From the NCBI RefSeq assembly GCF_008520305.1, contig NZ_ML703306.1:1-64000 (forward strand): DNA of 64,000 nucleotides, read 5' to 3'. Numbering within the stretch: position 1 is the stretch's first letter; each line of letters starts with the position of its first letter. The notes below the pieces were generated by a model. That model made no database searches. It saw nothing but the letters and a program-made list of their open reading frames with translations, and was not told where the DNA came from. The position numbers and the translations under genes were made by a program. Positions 40,847-49,543 of this stretch are shown here, piece by piece. The stretch comes from Mesorhizobium sp. SARCC-RB16n (GTDB lineage Bacteria > Pseudomonadota > Alphaproteobacteria > Rhizobiales > Rhizobiaceae).

Positions 40847-41155
40847 TGTCGAATCCCGCTTTTCAAGTCGATCGATTGCGGCGCTATCGCCGTGATGAAA
40901 GAGCCGAAGGAAGTGGCCAGATCGTGCAGACTTCTATTTGAAGATCAACGCCAGATCTTATCGCGAAAGTCCATCATGGCGCTCAAAACATGATCGAAAA
41001 CTGGTCCTGGCGCGCCAAAAAGTCCCTGACAGACTGTTACCCTGTGACTCCAAACGTGTGATCTCGCCATGGAACCGCCAGATCACTGCCGCATTTCCTG
41101 CCTTATTCTCGACCTAACGGCTGGGGTCTGTCAAAAACGGAGCCATCCCCCAAAT

Positions 41156-41524
41156 ATGAAGACCCCAAAACAGACTGCGCTTGTCGCGGTAACGATCGCT
41201 GCTGGCCTGATGGTCGGAGCCTCCGCCACTTCGGCAACCGCCGCCGCCGGCCAGTGTGGCCGCGCTTCCTGGTACGCACTGCACTCGAGGACCGCATCGG
41301 GCGAGCGCATGAACCCCTTGGCGCTGACCGCCGCCCACCGCACGCTGCCTTTCGGCACCAAATTGCGGGTCACCAACAAGAACAACGGCCGCAGCGTCGT
41401 CGTGCGCATCAACGATCGCGGTCCCTTTATCAAGGGCCGCGTGCTCGACCTGTCGAAAGGTGCCGCCGGCCAGCTCGGCTTCATCGGCTCCGGTCAGACT
41501 TCGGTCTGCATGGCGCGCGTCTGA
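41156..41524 (+). CDS. RlpA-like double-psi beta-barrel protein, secreted
   Basis: A 122-residue protein with a Sec signal peptide (about 1-31, ending ATAAAG). The RlpA core follows: [54 protein letters not shown]. The barrel carries the Asp of the DRGPF motif used by lytic transglycosylases. No SPOR domain is present, so septal targeting is less certain. ATG 41156 starts a good signal peptide; an ATG at 41069 would add 29 unlikely residues. Confidence 0.88.
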   Translation: MKTPKQTALVAVTIAAGLMVGASATSATAAAGQCGRASWYALHSRTASGERMNPLALTAAHRTLPFGTKLRVTNKNNGRSVVVRINDRGPFIKGRVLDLSKGAAGQLGFIGSGQTSVCMARV

Positions 41525-41820
41525 TTTGATCGCCTCCTGACCATGATCTCTTCCGGGCCGCAGTCAACGGCGCAAAGCGGAACGTTCAGGGGGGCATGGT
41601 CAGGGGTCCGGCGCGAAGGCCTGACACATATCCTACACATTTCGGCGCTGCACATTGAGCCGGCTGTGCCGTCCGGCGCCGGTTTTCAAGGCTCTTGGAC
41701 GAAAGAAGCATTGGTCACGCCACGTGACGTATTGCATCGCAGCAATTAGTTGTTAACCTCCCCGCGAGACATCTAGGGCTCGGCGCTACTCGTCGTGCCT
41801 TCGGTCGCGGGGGGTAACGG
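41525..41820. other. Intergenic region upstream of phaZ
   Basis: About 300 bases with no convincing gene or repeat. It should hold the phaZ promoter; I see no clear element. Confidence 0.35.
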
Positions 41821-43098
41821 ATGTTCTACCAGCTCTACGAAATGAACCACGCCGCCTTGCAGCCGGCGCGGCTCTATGCCGATGCGGTGCGGATGTTCTA
41901 CTCCAACCCGCTCAATCCGGTTTCGCATACCCCCTGGGGCCGATCGATCGCGGCGGGTGCCGAACTGTTCGAGCGCACCACGCGCCGCTACGGCAAGCCG
42001 CAATTCGGCCTCGCCAAGACCGTGGTGGATTGGAAGAGCGTCGCGGTCACCGAAAAGACCGTCTGGTCGAAGCCGTTCTGCAATCTCGTCCGGTTCGAGC
42101 GCGCCGTTCCCGCCGGGCGCAAGGCCGACCCGAAGCTGCTGATCGTGGCGCCGATGTCGGGCCATTACGCGACGCTGCTGCGCGGCACGGTGGAAGCCAT
42201 GCTGCCCTATGCCGATGTCCACATCACCGACTGGGTCGACGCCCGCATGGTGCCCATGGCCGAAGGCAGCTTCGATCTCGACGACTATATCGACTACGTC
42301 ATCGACATGCTGCACACGCTGGGTCCGGACACGCATGTGATGGCGGTATGCCAGCCTTCCGTGCCGGTGCTTGCCGCCGTGGCATTGATGGAGGCAAAGG
42401 GCGACCCCTTCGTCCCTTCGACGATGACGCTGATGGGCGGGCCGATCGACACCCGCCGCAACCCGACCGCCGTCAATCTGCTCGCCGAGGAAAAGGGCAT
42501 CGACTGGTTCCGCGACAACGTGGTCATGCGCGCGCCCTGGCCGGTGCCGGGCTTCGGCCGCGAGGTCTACCCCGGCTTCCTGCAGCTTTCGGGTTTCATG
42601 AGCATGAACCTCGACCGCCACATCGTCGCCCACAAGGAATTCTTCATGCACCTTGTGAAGCACGATGGCGACAACGCCGAAAAGCACCGCGACTTCTATG
42701 ACGAATACCTGGCGGTGATGGACCTGACGGCGGAATTCTACCTGCAGACCGTCGACACCGTCTTCGTGCGCCATGCGCTGCCCAAGGGCGAAATGATGCA
42801 TCGCGGCACCAGGATCGATCCGTCCGCCATCCGCAACGTCGCCCTGTTCACGGTCGAGGGCGAGAACGACGATATTTCGGGCCTTGGCCAGACCAGGGCG
42901 GCCCAGGACCTGTGCGTCAACATCCCGGCGGACAAGAAGGCGCATTACATGCAGCCGGCGGTCGGCCATTACGGCGTCTTCAACGGCTCGCGCTTCCGCT
43001 CCGAGATCGTGCCGCGCATCGTCGACTTCATCACCAGCTATGGCCGCCAGGACCGGGTGGCAGTGAAGCCGAAGCTGGTCCGCACCGCCAGGCGGTAG
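41821..43098 (+). CDS. phaZ: Intracellular polyhydroxyalkanoate depolymerase
   Basis: A 425-residue intracellular PHB depolymerase of the PhaZ1 type, which mobilises stored poly-3-hydroxybutyrate. The N-terminus MFYQLYEMNHAAL is typical. The nucleophile box is VCQPSVPVL, in which cysteine replaces the usual lipase serine, a hallmark of this class. MSGHYATLLRGTVEAMLP precedes it, and GHYGVFNGSRFR near the end holds the catalytic His. No signal peptide, fitting an intracellular enzyme. A terminator-like hairpin follows. Confidence 0.93.
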   Translation: MFYQLYEMNHAALQPARLYADAVRMFYSNPLNPVSHTPWGRSIAAGAELFERTTRRYGKPQFGLAKTVVDWKSVAVTEKTVWSKPFCNLVRFERAVPAGRKADPKLLIVAPMSGHYATLLRGTVEAMLPYADVHITDWVDARMVPMAEGSFDLDDYIDYVIDMLHTLGPDTHVMAVCQPSVPVLAAVALMEAKGDPFVPSTMTLMGGPIDTRRNPTAVNLLAEEKGIDWFRDNVVMRAPWPVPGFGREVYPGFLQLSGFMSMNLDRHIVAHKEFFMHLVKHDGDNAEKHRDFYDEYLAVMDLTAEFYLQTVDTVFVRHALPKGEMMHRGTRIDPSAIRNVALFTVEGENDDISGLGQTRAAQDLCVNIPADKKAHYMQPAVGHYGVFNGSRFRSEIVPRIVDFITSYGRQDRVAVKPKLVRTARR

Positions 43099-43124
43099 GC
43101 ATTTGAAAACGAACCGGGCGGCAG

Positions 43125-43156
43125 GTCCGGTTTTGTTGCACAAGGGCCGCTGTCCC
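43125..43156 (+). terminator. Rho-independent terminator after phaZ
   Basis: AACCGG (43132-43137) pairs with CCGGTT (43147-43152) across nine bases, preceded by A-rich and followed by T-rich sequence (TTTTGTTG). Confidence 0.65.
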
Positions 43157-43256
43157 TCCCCGCGGGTAACCATGCTTGAAATCAGCCCGACGCCGTAATT
43201 GACACGGAGTGTAAATCGCCCTTAACGTTTCGTTAACAACAGGGTGAGCGGGGACA

Positions 43257-43871
43257 ATGAATTCCTCTACCATGGGAAGGCTGCGCGTATGCGTGGCAGC
43301 CGGGCTGGCAGTAACGGGAGGCTGGATGGCGCCGGCCTGGGCGTCGGACGCCATGGCCACCGGGGGCCTCACCTCGCAGCCGATCGGCCATTACGATTTC
43401 TGCAAGCAGCATCCGGGCGAATGCTCGATCCGCCCAGCCAACCTCGCGCCGGCGGTCCTGACCGACGGGTTGATGCGCAAGCTGGTCAACGTCACCGCCA
43501 GGGTGAATGCCGCCGTCAAGCCGATGAGCGACATGGACATTTACGGCAAGGACGAGGTCTGGGCCTATCCCGACAAGGGCGTGGGCGACTGCGAGGACTA
43601 TGTGCTGGAGAAGCGGCGCCAGCTGTCCCGCATGGGCATATCGCTCGCCGATCTCTTGATAACCGTGGTGCGCAAGCCCGACGGTGAGGGCCACGCCGTG
43701 CTGACGGTGCGCACCGATGGCGGCGACTACGTGCTCGACAATTTGACCGACAAGGTCAAGCCCTGGGACGAGACCGGCTACCGCTTCCTCAAGCGGCAGG
43801 CGATAGACAACACCGGCCGCTGGGTCTCGATCCGCGGCGGCCAGCAGGTCCTGGTCGGCTCGGTACAGTAG
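43257..43871 (+). CDS. Transglutaminase-like cysteine protease (BTLCP), secreted
   Basis: A 204-residue periplasmic protein with a signal peptide (about 1-30, ending APAWA). The bacterial transglutaminase-like core has the Cys in VGDCEDYVLEKRRQL, the His in GEGHAVLTVRT, and the Asp in DYVLDNLTD. Such proteins often process surface adhesins, as LapG does, but no adhesin or LapD homologue is seen here. ATG 43257 is the start; an ATG six codons on is an alternative. Confidence 0.87.
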   Translation: MNSSTMGRLRVCVAAGLAVTGGWMAPAWASDAMATGGLTSQPIGHYDFCKQHPGECSIRPANLAPAVLTDGLMRKLVNVTARVNAAVKPMSDMDIYGKDEVWAYPDKGVGDCEDYVLEKRRQLSRMGISLADLLITVVRKPDGEGHAVLTVRTDGGDYVLDNLTDKVKPWDETGYRFLKRQAIDNTGRWVSIRGGQQVLVGSVQ

Positions 43872-43946
43872 CAACGAGCGCCGCGCTTCGAGCCGCTGCA
43901 GCTCTCGTGCCCATGAAAGTGTCCGTTTATCTTTAGCAAAGGGCAG

Positions 43947-44123
43947 CGCTGCCCCTCATTGTCCTGCCGGACATTTCTCCCCGTATAGTGACGGGGAGAA
44001 AGACGCCGTTGTCGTTGCTTTCGCAAATCGTCACCGTTGCAGGACAAGCGGCGACGGCGCGGGAAATCCCTTCTCCCCGTTCTACGGGGAGAAGATGCCG
44101 GCAGGCAGATGAGGGGCGGCGCC
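43947..44123. repeat. REP-like composite repeat, family B (copy 5)
   Basis: CGCTGCCCCTCATTGTCCTG and CCCCGTATAGTGACGGGGAG on the left; CTTCTCCCCGTTCTACGGGG and GCAGATGAGGGGCGGCGCC on the right. The right arm has the shortened TTCTACGGGG form. Confidence 0.88.
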
Positions 44124-44241
44124 GGCATTGCCGATCGCACATCTCGCATCGTTATCCGCGACTCTTTCATCCCTCCGTGAACCATTTCGTTCGGACCAGC
44201 GACACATGGCTGTAACCGAACCCAAATCATGGAGACTTCAA

Positions 44242-44478
44242 ATGACTGCTTTTCTGCGCAACACCCTTCTCGCCGCCGCTGCCGTGTCGGCGCTGACCGG
44301 ATCCGCCCTGGCCGATGAGACCAAAAGCTGTGCCAAGACCAACCTCAACGATCTGTGGAGCGGCCGTTGTTGCAGCGCTGGCGCATCGGACTGTCTGGGC
44401 GGCGGCAACGGTGGCCGCGACCATCACGACAATGGCGGCCGGGGAAACAATGGCGGCAGCACGACCGGCAAGAGCTGA
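44242..44478 (+). CDS. Small secreted Gly/His-rich protein
   Basis: A 78-residue precursor with a clear signal peptide (about 1-24, ending GSALA). The mature part begins DETKSCAKTN, has four cysteines (in SCAK, GRCCS and DCLGG) and then a Gly/Asn/His-rich tail (GGRDHHDNGGRGNNGG). No family recognised. The cysteines and histidines could bind metal. A T-rich tract follows at 44520. Confidence 0.7.
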   Translation: MTAFLRNTLLAAAAVSALTGSALADETKSCAKTNLNDLWSGRCCSAGASDCLGGGNGGRDHHDNGGRGNNGGSTTGKS

Positions 44479-44639
44479 TCCCGCCACGGCCACCCGCTGG
44501 CTGCTCGCCGGCGGGCGCCGTTTTTTTGCGCTCGGGCGATCGCTCGGCCGCCGCAAAGTCCGGGCAAAGCCGTTCGAGAGCAATTCCAGGAAAAGTGTGT
44601 AACGGTTTTCCGTCCGGAATTGCGTGAAAACAAAGAGCT

Positions 44640-45008
44640 CTAGGATCGCCGGCCCAACGCCGCATGGATCGACGCTGTGATGCGGCGCAATTCCGCTTCG
44701 TCCAGCTTCTCGATGTTTTCGGCCAGAAGATTGGCGAGTTCGGTGGCGGCAGGGGAAAGGCCCGACGTATCGAGTTTCACGCGTGGGTGCGAGGCTTCGG
44801 CCAGCCGCGCCAGTTCCTCGGCATCGTCCCAGATGATGTTGAAATAGCCGATGATCTTCTGGATCAGCGTCCAGGTCGGCGCGCCGCGCCGGCCATGCTC
44901 CAGCGCCGAGAGATAGGCGGCGCTGACGCCGATCGCCGCGGCCATGTCCTTCTGGCTGACGCCGCGCTCGGCCCTCAGCGCCCGCAGCTTCTCGCCGAAC
45001 GGCGTCAT
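44640..45008 (-). CDS. XRE family helix-turn-helix regulator
   Basis: A 122-residue regulator. The N-terminal HTH is ERGVSQKDMAAAIGVSAAYL with SALEHGRRGAPTW after it (residues about 14-48). The C-terminal half is helical and may oligomerise (ELANLLAENIEKLDEAELRR). ATG 45008; longer forms run through the Smr gene. It follows the smr-like gene by 25 bases and probably belongs to the tim44-mltA-smr-xre operon. Confidence 0.9.
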   Translation of the reverse strand: MTPFGEKLRALRAERGVSQKDMAAAIGVSAAYLSALEHGRRGAPTWTLIQKIIGYFNIIWDDAEELARLAEASHPRVKLDTSGLSPAATELANLLAENIEKLDEAELRRITASIHAALGRRS

Positions 45009-45033
45009 GCGCCTGGACTCATGGGCGAAGTCC

Positions 45034-45564
45034 TCATGAGCGTACCCGCCGCAGCCTGATATAGAGCGCTCCCGAACCGCCATGGTTGCGGGCGGCATGG
45101 TCGTGGCTGGAGACCAGCGGCCGGAACGCCGGCGTCGACAGCCAGGCCGGCACGGCGCGCCGCAAGACGCCATCGCCACCCGAGGACGACCCCTTGCCGG
45201 TGATGACCAGCACATAGCGGACGCCGCCGGCATGCGCCCGGTGCAGGAACGAAAACAGCAGCGAATAGGCCTCGTCCTGCGTCATGCCATGCAAGTCGAC
45301 GCGGCCCTCGATCGGCAGCCGGCCCTTCTGCAACTTGTCCAGCGTCGGTTCGTCGAGCCGCTGCGTCACATGCTGCACCTTCGGCTTTGCCAGGCCGGCC
45401 GGCGCGGCGACGGGCTGGCCCGGTTGCGGCGGCGTTGGCGTGGCATCGACGGCCAAGTCTGGAATGTCGACGGCGGCGCGGCCCTTGAGCGGCTTGGCGG
45501 TGCGCGCCACCAGGTTCCACAGCACCCGGTCGTCCTCGCTGAGTTTATCCCCGCGCTTGCTCAT
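45034..45564 (-). CDS. Smr domain protein (MutS2/Smr-type nuclease family)
   Basis: A 176-residue protein. The N-terminal half is Pro/Ala-rich; the Smr domain (about 85-176) has GRVDLHGMTQDEAYSLLFSF and YVLVITGKGSSSGGDGVLR with the family's LDLHG-like and TGKG motifs. Its start overlaps the mltA stop by four bases. Smr domains nick DNA or RNA; the cellular role of this stand-alone form is unknown. Confidence 0.92.
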   Translation of the reverse strand: MSKRGDKLSEDDRVLWNLVARTAKPLKGRAAVDIPDLAVDATPTPPQPGQPVAAPAGLAKPKVQHVTQRLDEPTLDKLQKGRLPIEGRVDLHGMTQDEAYSLLFSFLHRAHAGGVRYVLVITGKGSSSGGDGVLRRAVPAWLSTPAFRPLVSSHDHAARNHGGSGALYIRLRRVRS

Positions 45565-46661
45565 CTTGCGCCCCTGGCCAGCGCGCGCGGCACCAGCGCA
45601 AAAAAGTCGGCGGCGTTGCGCACCACGCCGGCGATCTCGCCGGCGGCGTCGCCCGAACCGGCGAACAGGTCGCCGCGCGCCGGTCCGGTGATGGCCGAGC
45701 CGGTGTCCTGCGCGATCATCAGCCGCCGGAACGGTCTTTTGTCGAAGGCGGTGAGCGTCGGCGCGTCGATGTAAAAAGGCGTGCCGAACGTGTGCAGCAG
45801 CCGGTCCACGGCCATCGAGCGGCCCGGCGTCAGCGGCACCTTGGCGGCCGCGATCGGTCCCAGCGCGGCGTCATCCCCGGCGGCCTCGCGGAAGAAGATA
45901 TAGGAGCGGTTCCGCCACAGGATCTCGTCGACGCGCTCCGGATGCGCCTTGAACCAGGCGCGGATCGACTGCATCGTCACCTCGGCGAGCGGGATTTCGC
46001 CCGCCTCCCTCAACACCTTCCCGGGTCCGGTGAAACGCTGGCCGGATTTGGCGGCGTAGGTGACGCGGCAAAGCCGGCCGTCGGTCATGGCGAGCCGTGC
46101 CGCGCCTTGCACATGGATGAAGAAGGCATCGACCCTGTCGGCCAGCCAGGCGATCTCCAGCCGCTGGCCGGCGAGCGCGCCGCGCTCGATCGCGCCACGG
46201 TCGGGATATTCGGCCAGCCCGTCGGCGGTCCGGCGCGCGAAGGCGAGATAGGGATCCATCCCGGCGGGCCGGTTGGCGTCGTCGACATCGACGAGGTCGG
46301 CCGGCCGCGACAGCAGCGGCACGACGAAATGCTCCGTCCGCACCGGCGAAGCCTCGACTTCAGGCTCGTAGAAGCCGGTGACAAGGCCAGCGCCGGTCTC
46401 CGGCCGGACCAGCATCGGGACAAAATGGCGCTCGAAGAAGGCGCGGGCCTCGGACCGGTTCGCCGGGGGGGCTTCGCGTGCTTGCGCATAGGCCTCGGCA
46501 AAGGCGCCGAAATCGACGCCCAGCGCGCCGCTGCGATAGGGTTTTACCAGCACGTGGAAGGCGGAACGGCGAAAAGCCTCGAAGGCCGGCAGATGGTCGT
46601 CGTCGTCCCAGCCGGGGAGATCGTCGAAAGACTTTGCCGCAAAGGAAGGCGATAGCGACAC
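45561..46661 (-). CDS. mltA: Membrane-bound lytic murein transglycosylase A
   Basis: A 366-residue MltA enzyme that cleaves peptidoglycan glycan strands to 1,6-anhydro products. LVTGFYEPEVEASPVRT is the family start; the double-psi barrel 3D domain near the end has RLMIAQDTGSAITGPARGDLF with the catalytic Asp. The N-terminus is not an obvious lipoprotein signal, as in several rhizobial MltA proteins. It lies between tim44 and smr on one strand with a four-base overlap to smr. Confidence 0.93.
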   Translation of the reverse strand: MSLSPSFAAKSFDDLPGWDDDDHLPAFEAFRRSAFHVLVKPYRSGALGVDFGAFAEAYAQAREAPPANRSEARAFFERHFVPMLVRPETGAGLVTGFYEPEVEASPVRTEHFVVPLLSRPADLVDVDDANRPAGMDPYLAFARRTADGLAEYPDRGAIERGALAGQRLEIAWLADRVDAFFIHVQGAARLAMTDGRLCRVTYAAKSGQRFTGPGKVLREAGEIPLAEVTMQSIRAWFKAHPERVDEILWRNRSYIFFREAAGDDAALGPIAAAKVPLTPGRSMAVDRLLHTFGTPFYIDAPTLTAFDKRPFRRLMIAQDTGSAITGPARGDLFAGSGDAAGEIAGVVRNAADFFALVPRALARGAR

Positions 46662-46682
46662 CGGAGCCTCGCCTTGCCGGGG

Positions 46683-47390
46683 TCAGTCTTCTTCTTCGGT
46701 GGCGACGAGCTTCCAGTTCGGATCGCGCGAGCGCGTGTCGCGGGCGAAGGTCCAGACATCCTTGACCTCGGCCACCGTTTCGGGGTCGCCGTCGATGACG
46801 GCACCCGCCTTGTCGCGCGTCGCCGAGATCAGCTCGCTGATGATGCGCAGCGTGACATGCGCCTCGCCGCCCTTCATCTCGGCCGAGACGATGTCGGCCT
46901 TGTCGATGCCGACGAAGGAGGACTGGATCTTTTCCGACTTGGCCTCGCGCTCGCCGATCGCGGCGACGAAGCCGTCAAAAACCTCACGCGACAGAAGGTT
47001 CTTCAGCGTTTTGCGGTCGCCGTCGGCATAGGCCATGACGATCATCTCATAGGCCATCTTGGCGCCGTCGACGAACCCCTTGGGGTCGAAGGACGGGTCG
47101 TTGTCCTTGATCGCGCGCAGGCCCTTGTTGAGATCGGTGTCGGGCTTGGCGAAGGCGTCGATGGCGGCATAATTGTCCGCCGGCGCCGGCTCGCCGGGCA
47201 ACCGCTTGCGCGGCAGCGAAACCACGTTTTCGGGCTTCTGCGTGGCGTCCTTGTCGGTGCGCGCGGCCGTATAGGGATCGAAGGGCGGCCGCTCACTACC
47301 GGTCCGACGGCCCAGCACGTTGCGCAGCTGAAAGAAGATCACCACCGCCGCGATCAGGAAGAAAATCGTGCCGAAGTCGAAGAAGCCCAT
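46683..47390 (-). CDS. Tim44/TimA family inner-membrane adaptor
   Basis: A protein of about 235 residues. It begins MGFFDFGTIFFLIAAVVIFF, a single N-terminal transmembrane anchor, then a linker, then a Tim44-like NTF2-fold domain (about 100-235) with KGFVDGAKMAYEMIVMAYADG. I chose ATG 47390, which matches relatives; a TTG at 47402 would add four residues. Tim44-type proteins in alphaproteobacteria are membrane protein adaptors. It starts the operon that includes mltA and smr, and is divergent from fxsA. Confidence 0.88.
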   Translation of the reverse strand: MGFFDFGTIFFLIAAVVIFFQLRNVLGRRTGSERPPFDPYTAARTDKDATQKPENVVSLPRKRLPGEPAPADNYAAIDAFAKPDTDLNKGLRAIKDNDPSFDPKGFVDGAKMAYEMIVMAYADGDRKTLKNLLSREVFDGFVAAIGEREAKSEKIQSSFVGIDKADIVSAEMKGGEAHVTLRIISELISATRDKAGAVIDGDPETVAEVKDVWTFARDTRSRDPNWKLVATEEED

Positions 47391-47574
47391 ATCTTCCGCC
47401 AATCAATCCCTGCCTCTAGGCCGGACCGCGCGGCCTGGAGCCCGCGGTCGCATAGCGTTCAACATTCAAAGCATATAGAACGCAAGGCGCAATCATTCAA
47501 ATCAAAGGCAGGCATACCTATCTAACAGCCTCCATGCCAGCGGCGATTGGTCGCCGGCGGGGCAAAACAATCGA

Positions 47575-48087
47575 ATGGTCGGTAAAGACTTGCGCATTTC
47601 GCTGCTTCCCCTCTTTCTCCTCGCGCTGCCGCTGCTGGAAATCGCCGGTTTCGTCATCGTCGGCCGTGAGATCGGCGCGCTGGCGACGGTCGGCCTGGTG
47701 CTGGCCTCGAGCTTCGCCGGCGTGCTTTTGCTGAGGCACCAGGGTTTCGGCGTCATGACCCGCATCCGCACCGAGATGGACGCCGGCCACGACCCCAGCC
47801 GCCAGCTCGCGCATGGCGCCATGATCGTGGTGGCGGCGATCCTCTTGATCATCCCCGGCTTCATCACCGACATCATCGGCCTGCTCCTGTTCCTGCCGCC
47901 GGTGCGCGACCTTGCCTGGAGCAGGCTGAAGGGCCGCATCGTCGTGGCCACCAATTTCTCCACCGGCGGCTTCCGCCGGCAGCGCGACAAGGTCATCGAC
48001 CTCGACGACGGCGACTATTCGCGCGAGGACGACCTGAAGCGCGGCCCCGACCATAATTCGCCGTGGCGGCGGCTGAAGGACGATTAG
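47575..48087 (+). CDS. fxsA: FxsA family membrane protein
   Basis: A 170-residue cytoplasmic membrane protein. Hydrophobic segments are at about 9-29 and 31-51, with a third near 80-105 (AMIVVAAILLIIPGFITDIIG). The FxsA signature is LEIAGFVIVGREIG plus PGFITDIIGLLLFLPPVR. The C-terminus is charged and cytosolic. In E. coli FxsA counteracts F-exclusion of phage T7; the normal role is unclear. Its neighbour is secB. Confidence 0.9.
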   Translation: MVGKDLRISLLPLFLLALPLLEIAGFVIVGREIGALATVGLVLASSFAGVLLLRHQGFGVMTRIRTEMDAGHDPSRQLAHGAMIVVAAILLIIPGFITDIIGLLLFLPPVRDLAWSRLKGRIVVATNFSTGGFRRQRDKVIDLDDGDYSREDDLKRGPDHNSPWRRLKDD

Positions 48088-48124
48088 GTCGCGATTGCAG
48101 CGTTCTGGTCTGTTTTGACAGGCC

Positions 48125-48303
48125 AGCGCCGCCCCTCATTGCCCTGCCGGGCATTTCTCCCCGTAAACGGGGCGAAAGAAGCTGGCGGCAGGGCTGGCGC
48201 TCAATCCCGCAGGGTTGGCGATTGGCGAAAGCGCCGATGACAGCACCCCTCGCCCCGTTTACGGGGAGAGGATGCCGGCAGGCAGGTGAGGGGCAGCGCT
48301 GCC
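48125..48303. repeat. REP-like composite repeat, family B (copy 6)
   Basis: CGCCGCCCCTCATTGCCCTG and CTCCCCGTAAACGGGGCGAA on the left; CCCGTTTACGGGGAGAGGAT and GCAGGTGAGGGGCAGCGC on the right. Lies between fxsA and secB. Confidence 0.9.
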
Positions 48304-48452
48304 CTTGGCAATCGATCTCCCCCCATAAAAGGTCGGAGCGATCGCCCCAAGGTCACAAGGCGGCAAACCTTGTCTTGTCATGCCGGCCATGGTAGCGAAC
48401 GCCCGATTTCAATTCGGTCAGCAACGCTGCCCAGGGGAAAAGGAAACGGCTC

Positions 48453-48956
48453 ATGGCCAGCAATGATGACGCGCCGACCGGCGCGGCCAACGGAAACGGC
48501 AACGCGGCGGCGCAGCCCTCGCTCAACGTCCTGGCCCAGTATGTCAAGGACCTGTCCTTCGAAAGCCCCGGCGCGCCCAACTCGCTGCGCGGCCGCGACA
48601 AGGCGCCCGGCATCGCCATCAACGTCAACGTCAACGCCAACCCGCTCTCCGACAAGCAGTTCGACGTCAACCTGACGCTGAACGCCAAGGCCTCCTTCGA
48701 CCAGGAAGTGCTGTTCAACGTCGAGCTGGTCTATGGCGGCGTCTTCGCCATTTCGGGCTTCCCGCAGGAGCACATGCTGCCGATCCTGTTCATCGAATGC
48801 CCGCGCCTGCTGTTCCCCTTCGCCCGCCAGATCATCGCCGAGGCGACGCGCAATGGCGGCTTCCCGCCGCTGATGCTCGACCCGATCGACTTCGCCCAGA
48901 TGTTCCAGCAGAAGCTGGCCGAGGACCAGGCCGCCTCGCAGACCAAGGTGAGCTGA
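48453..48956 (+). CDS. secB: Protein-export chaperone SecB
   Basis: A 167-residue tetrameric chaperone that keeps preproteins unfolded and hands them to SecA. After a low-complexity start ([20 protein letters not shown]) the core has [31 protein letters not shown] and [20 protein letters not shown], all SecB signatures. A clear terminator follows. Its usual neighbour in rhizobia, dnaQ, is 17 kb away here. Confidence 0.96.
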   Translation: MASNDDAPTGAANGNGNAAAQPSLNVLAQYVKDLSFESPGAPNSLRGRDKAPGIAINVNVNANPLSDKQFDVNLTLNAKASFDQEVLFNVELVYGGVFAISGFPQEHMLPILFIECPRLLFPFARQIIAEATRNGGFPPLMLDPIDFAQMFQQKLAEDQAASQTKVS

Positions 48957-48980
48957 GGCCCGCCTGACTGGGATCGTTTG

Positions 48981-49008
48981 AAAACCCGGCCTCGTGCCGG
49001 GTTTTTTG
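48981..49008 (+). terminator. Rho-independent terminator after secB
   Basis: AACCCGGC (48983-48990) and GCCGGGTT (48996-49003) form an eight-base stem with a five-base loop, followed by TTTTT. Confidence 0.92.
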
Positions 49009-49101
49009 TTGCCTTGATGACCCTTGGCAACGCTGGTGGGACAGCACCCATAGGCGCCACATTAACGGTTCTGGTCGATTGAAATACAACGATCGAGCCA
49101 T

Positions 49102-49250
49102 GGGTCGACCCCCACTCCGTCGAGCTCCGCTCGACACCTCTCCCCCGATCGACGGGGGAGAGGAAAGGCGCGACCTCGCCAAGCGCGTCCCCCTCCTCTC
49201 CCTCCGGAGGGAGAGGTGGCTCGGCGAAGCCGAGACGGAGTGGGGGAAGC
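49102..49250. repeat. RIME-like composite repeat, family A (copy 4)
   Basis: GGGTCGACCCCCACTCCGTC and CTCCCCCGATCGACGGGGGA on the left, CTCTCCCTCCGGAGGGAGAG and ACGGAGTGGGGGAAGC on the right. It lies in the 530-base gap between the secB terminator and the solute-binding protein gene. The rest of the gap (49251-49543) shows nothing recognisable. Confidence 0.85.
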
Positions 49251-49543
49251 CGCTGGTGAAACGCGAAGCCGCAGGCCAGAGTGTGATGGAACTCGGCGGC
49301 CACCAGGGCTGGATCCCTCACAGGCCACGGCCGGTCATCCCCCTGCGGAGCGCCGCACAAGTCCTGCGGATTCCAGAACATTTCCCTACGTCACCCGGCT
49401 TTATCATTCCGGCAATGGCCCGGCGGTCGCAGCCGCCCCCCGCGTTGGCGATCTGTCGGGGCGAGCCTGTTTTCGTGCATGCCGTTGTCCCGAAACCGCC
49501 GGGCACTTTTGGGCGGCATGCGCCAACAAAAGAGGGAACGACG

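Noticed and set aside
44500-44530. Terminator after the small secreted protein gene (T-run at 44520)
   Set aside because: The GC stem before the T-run is only about four base pairs, too weak to call.
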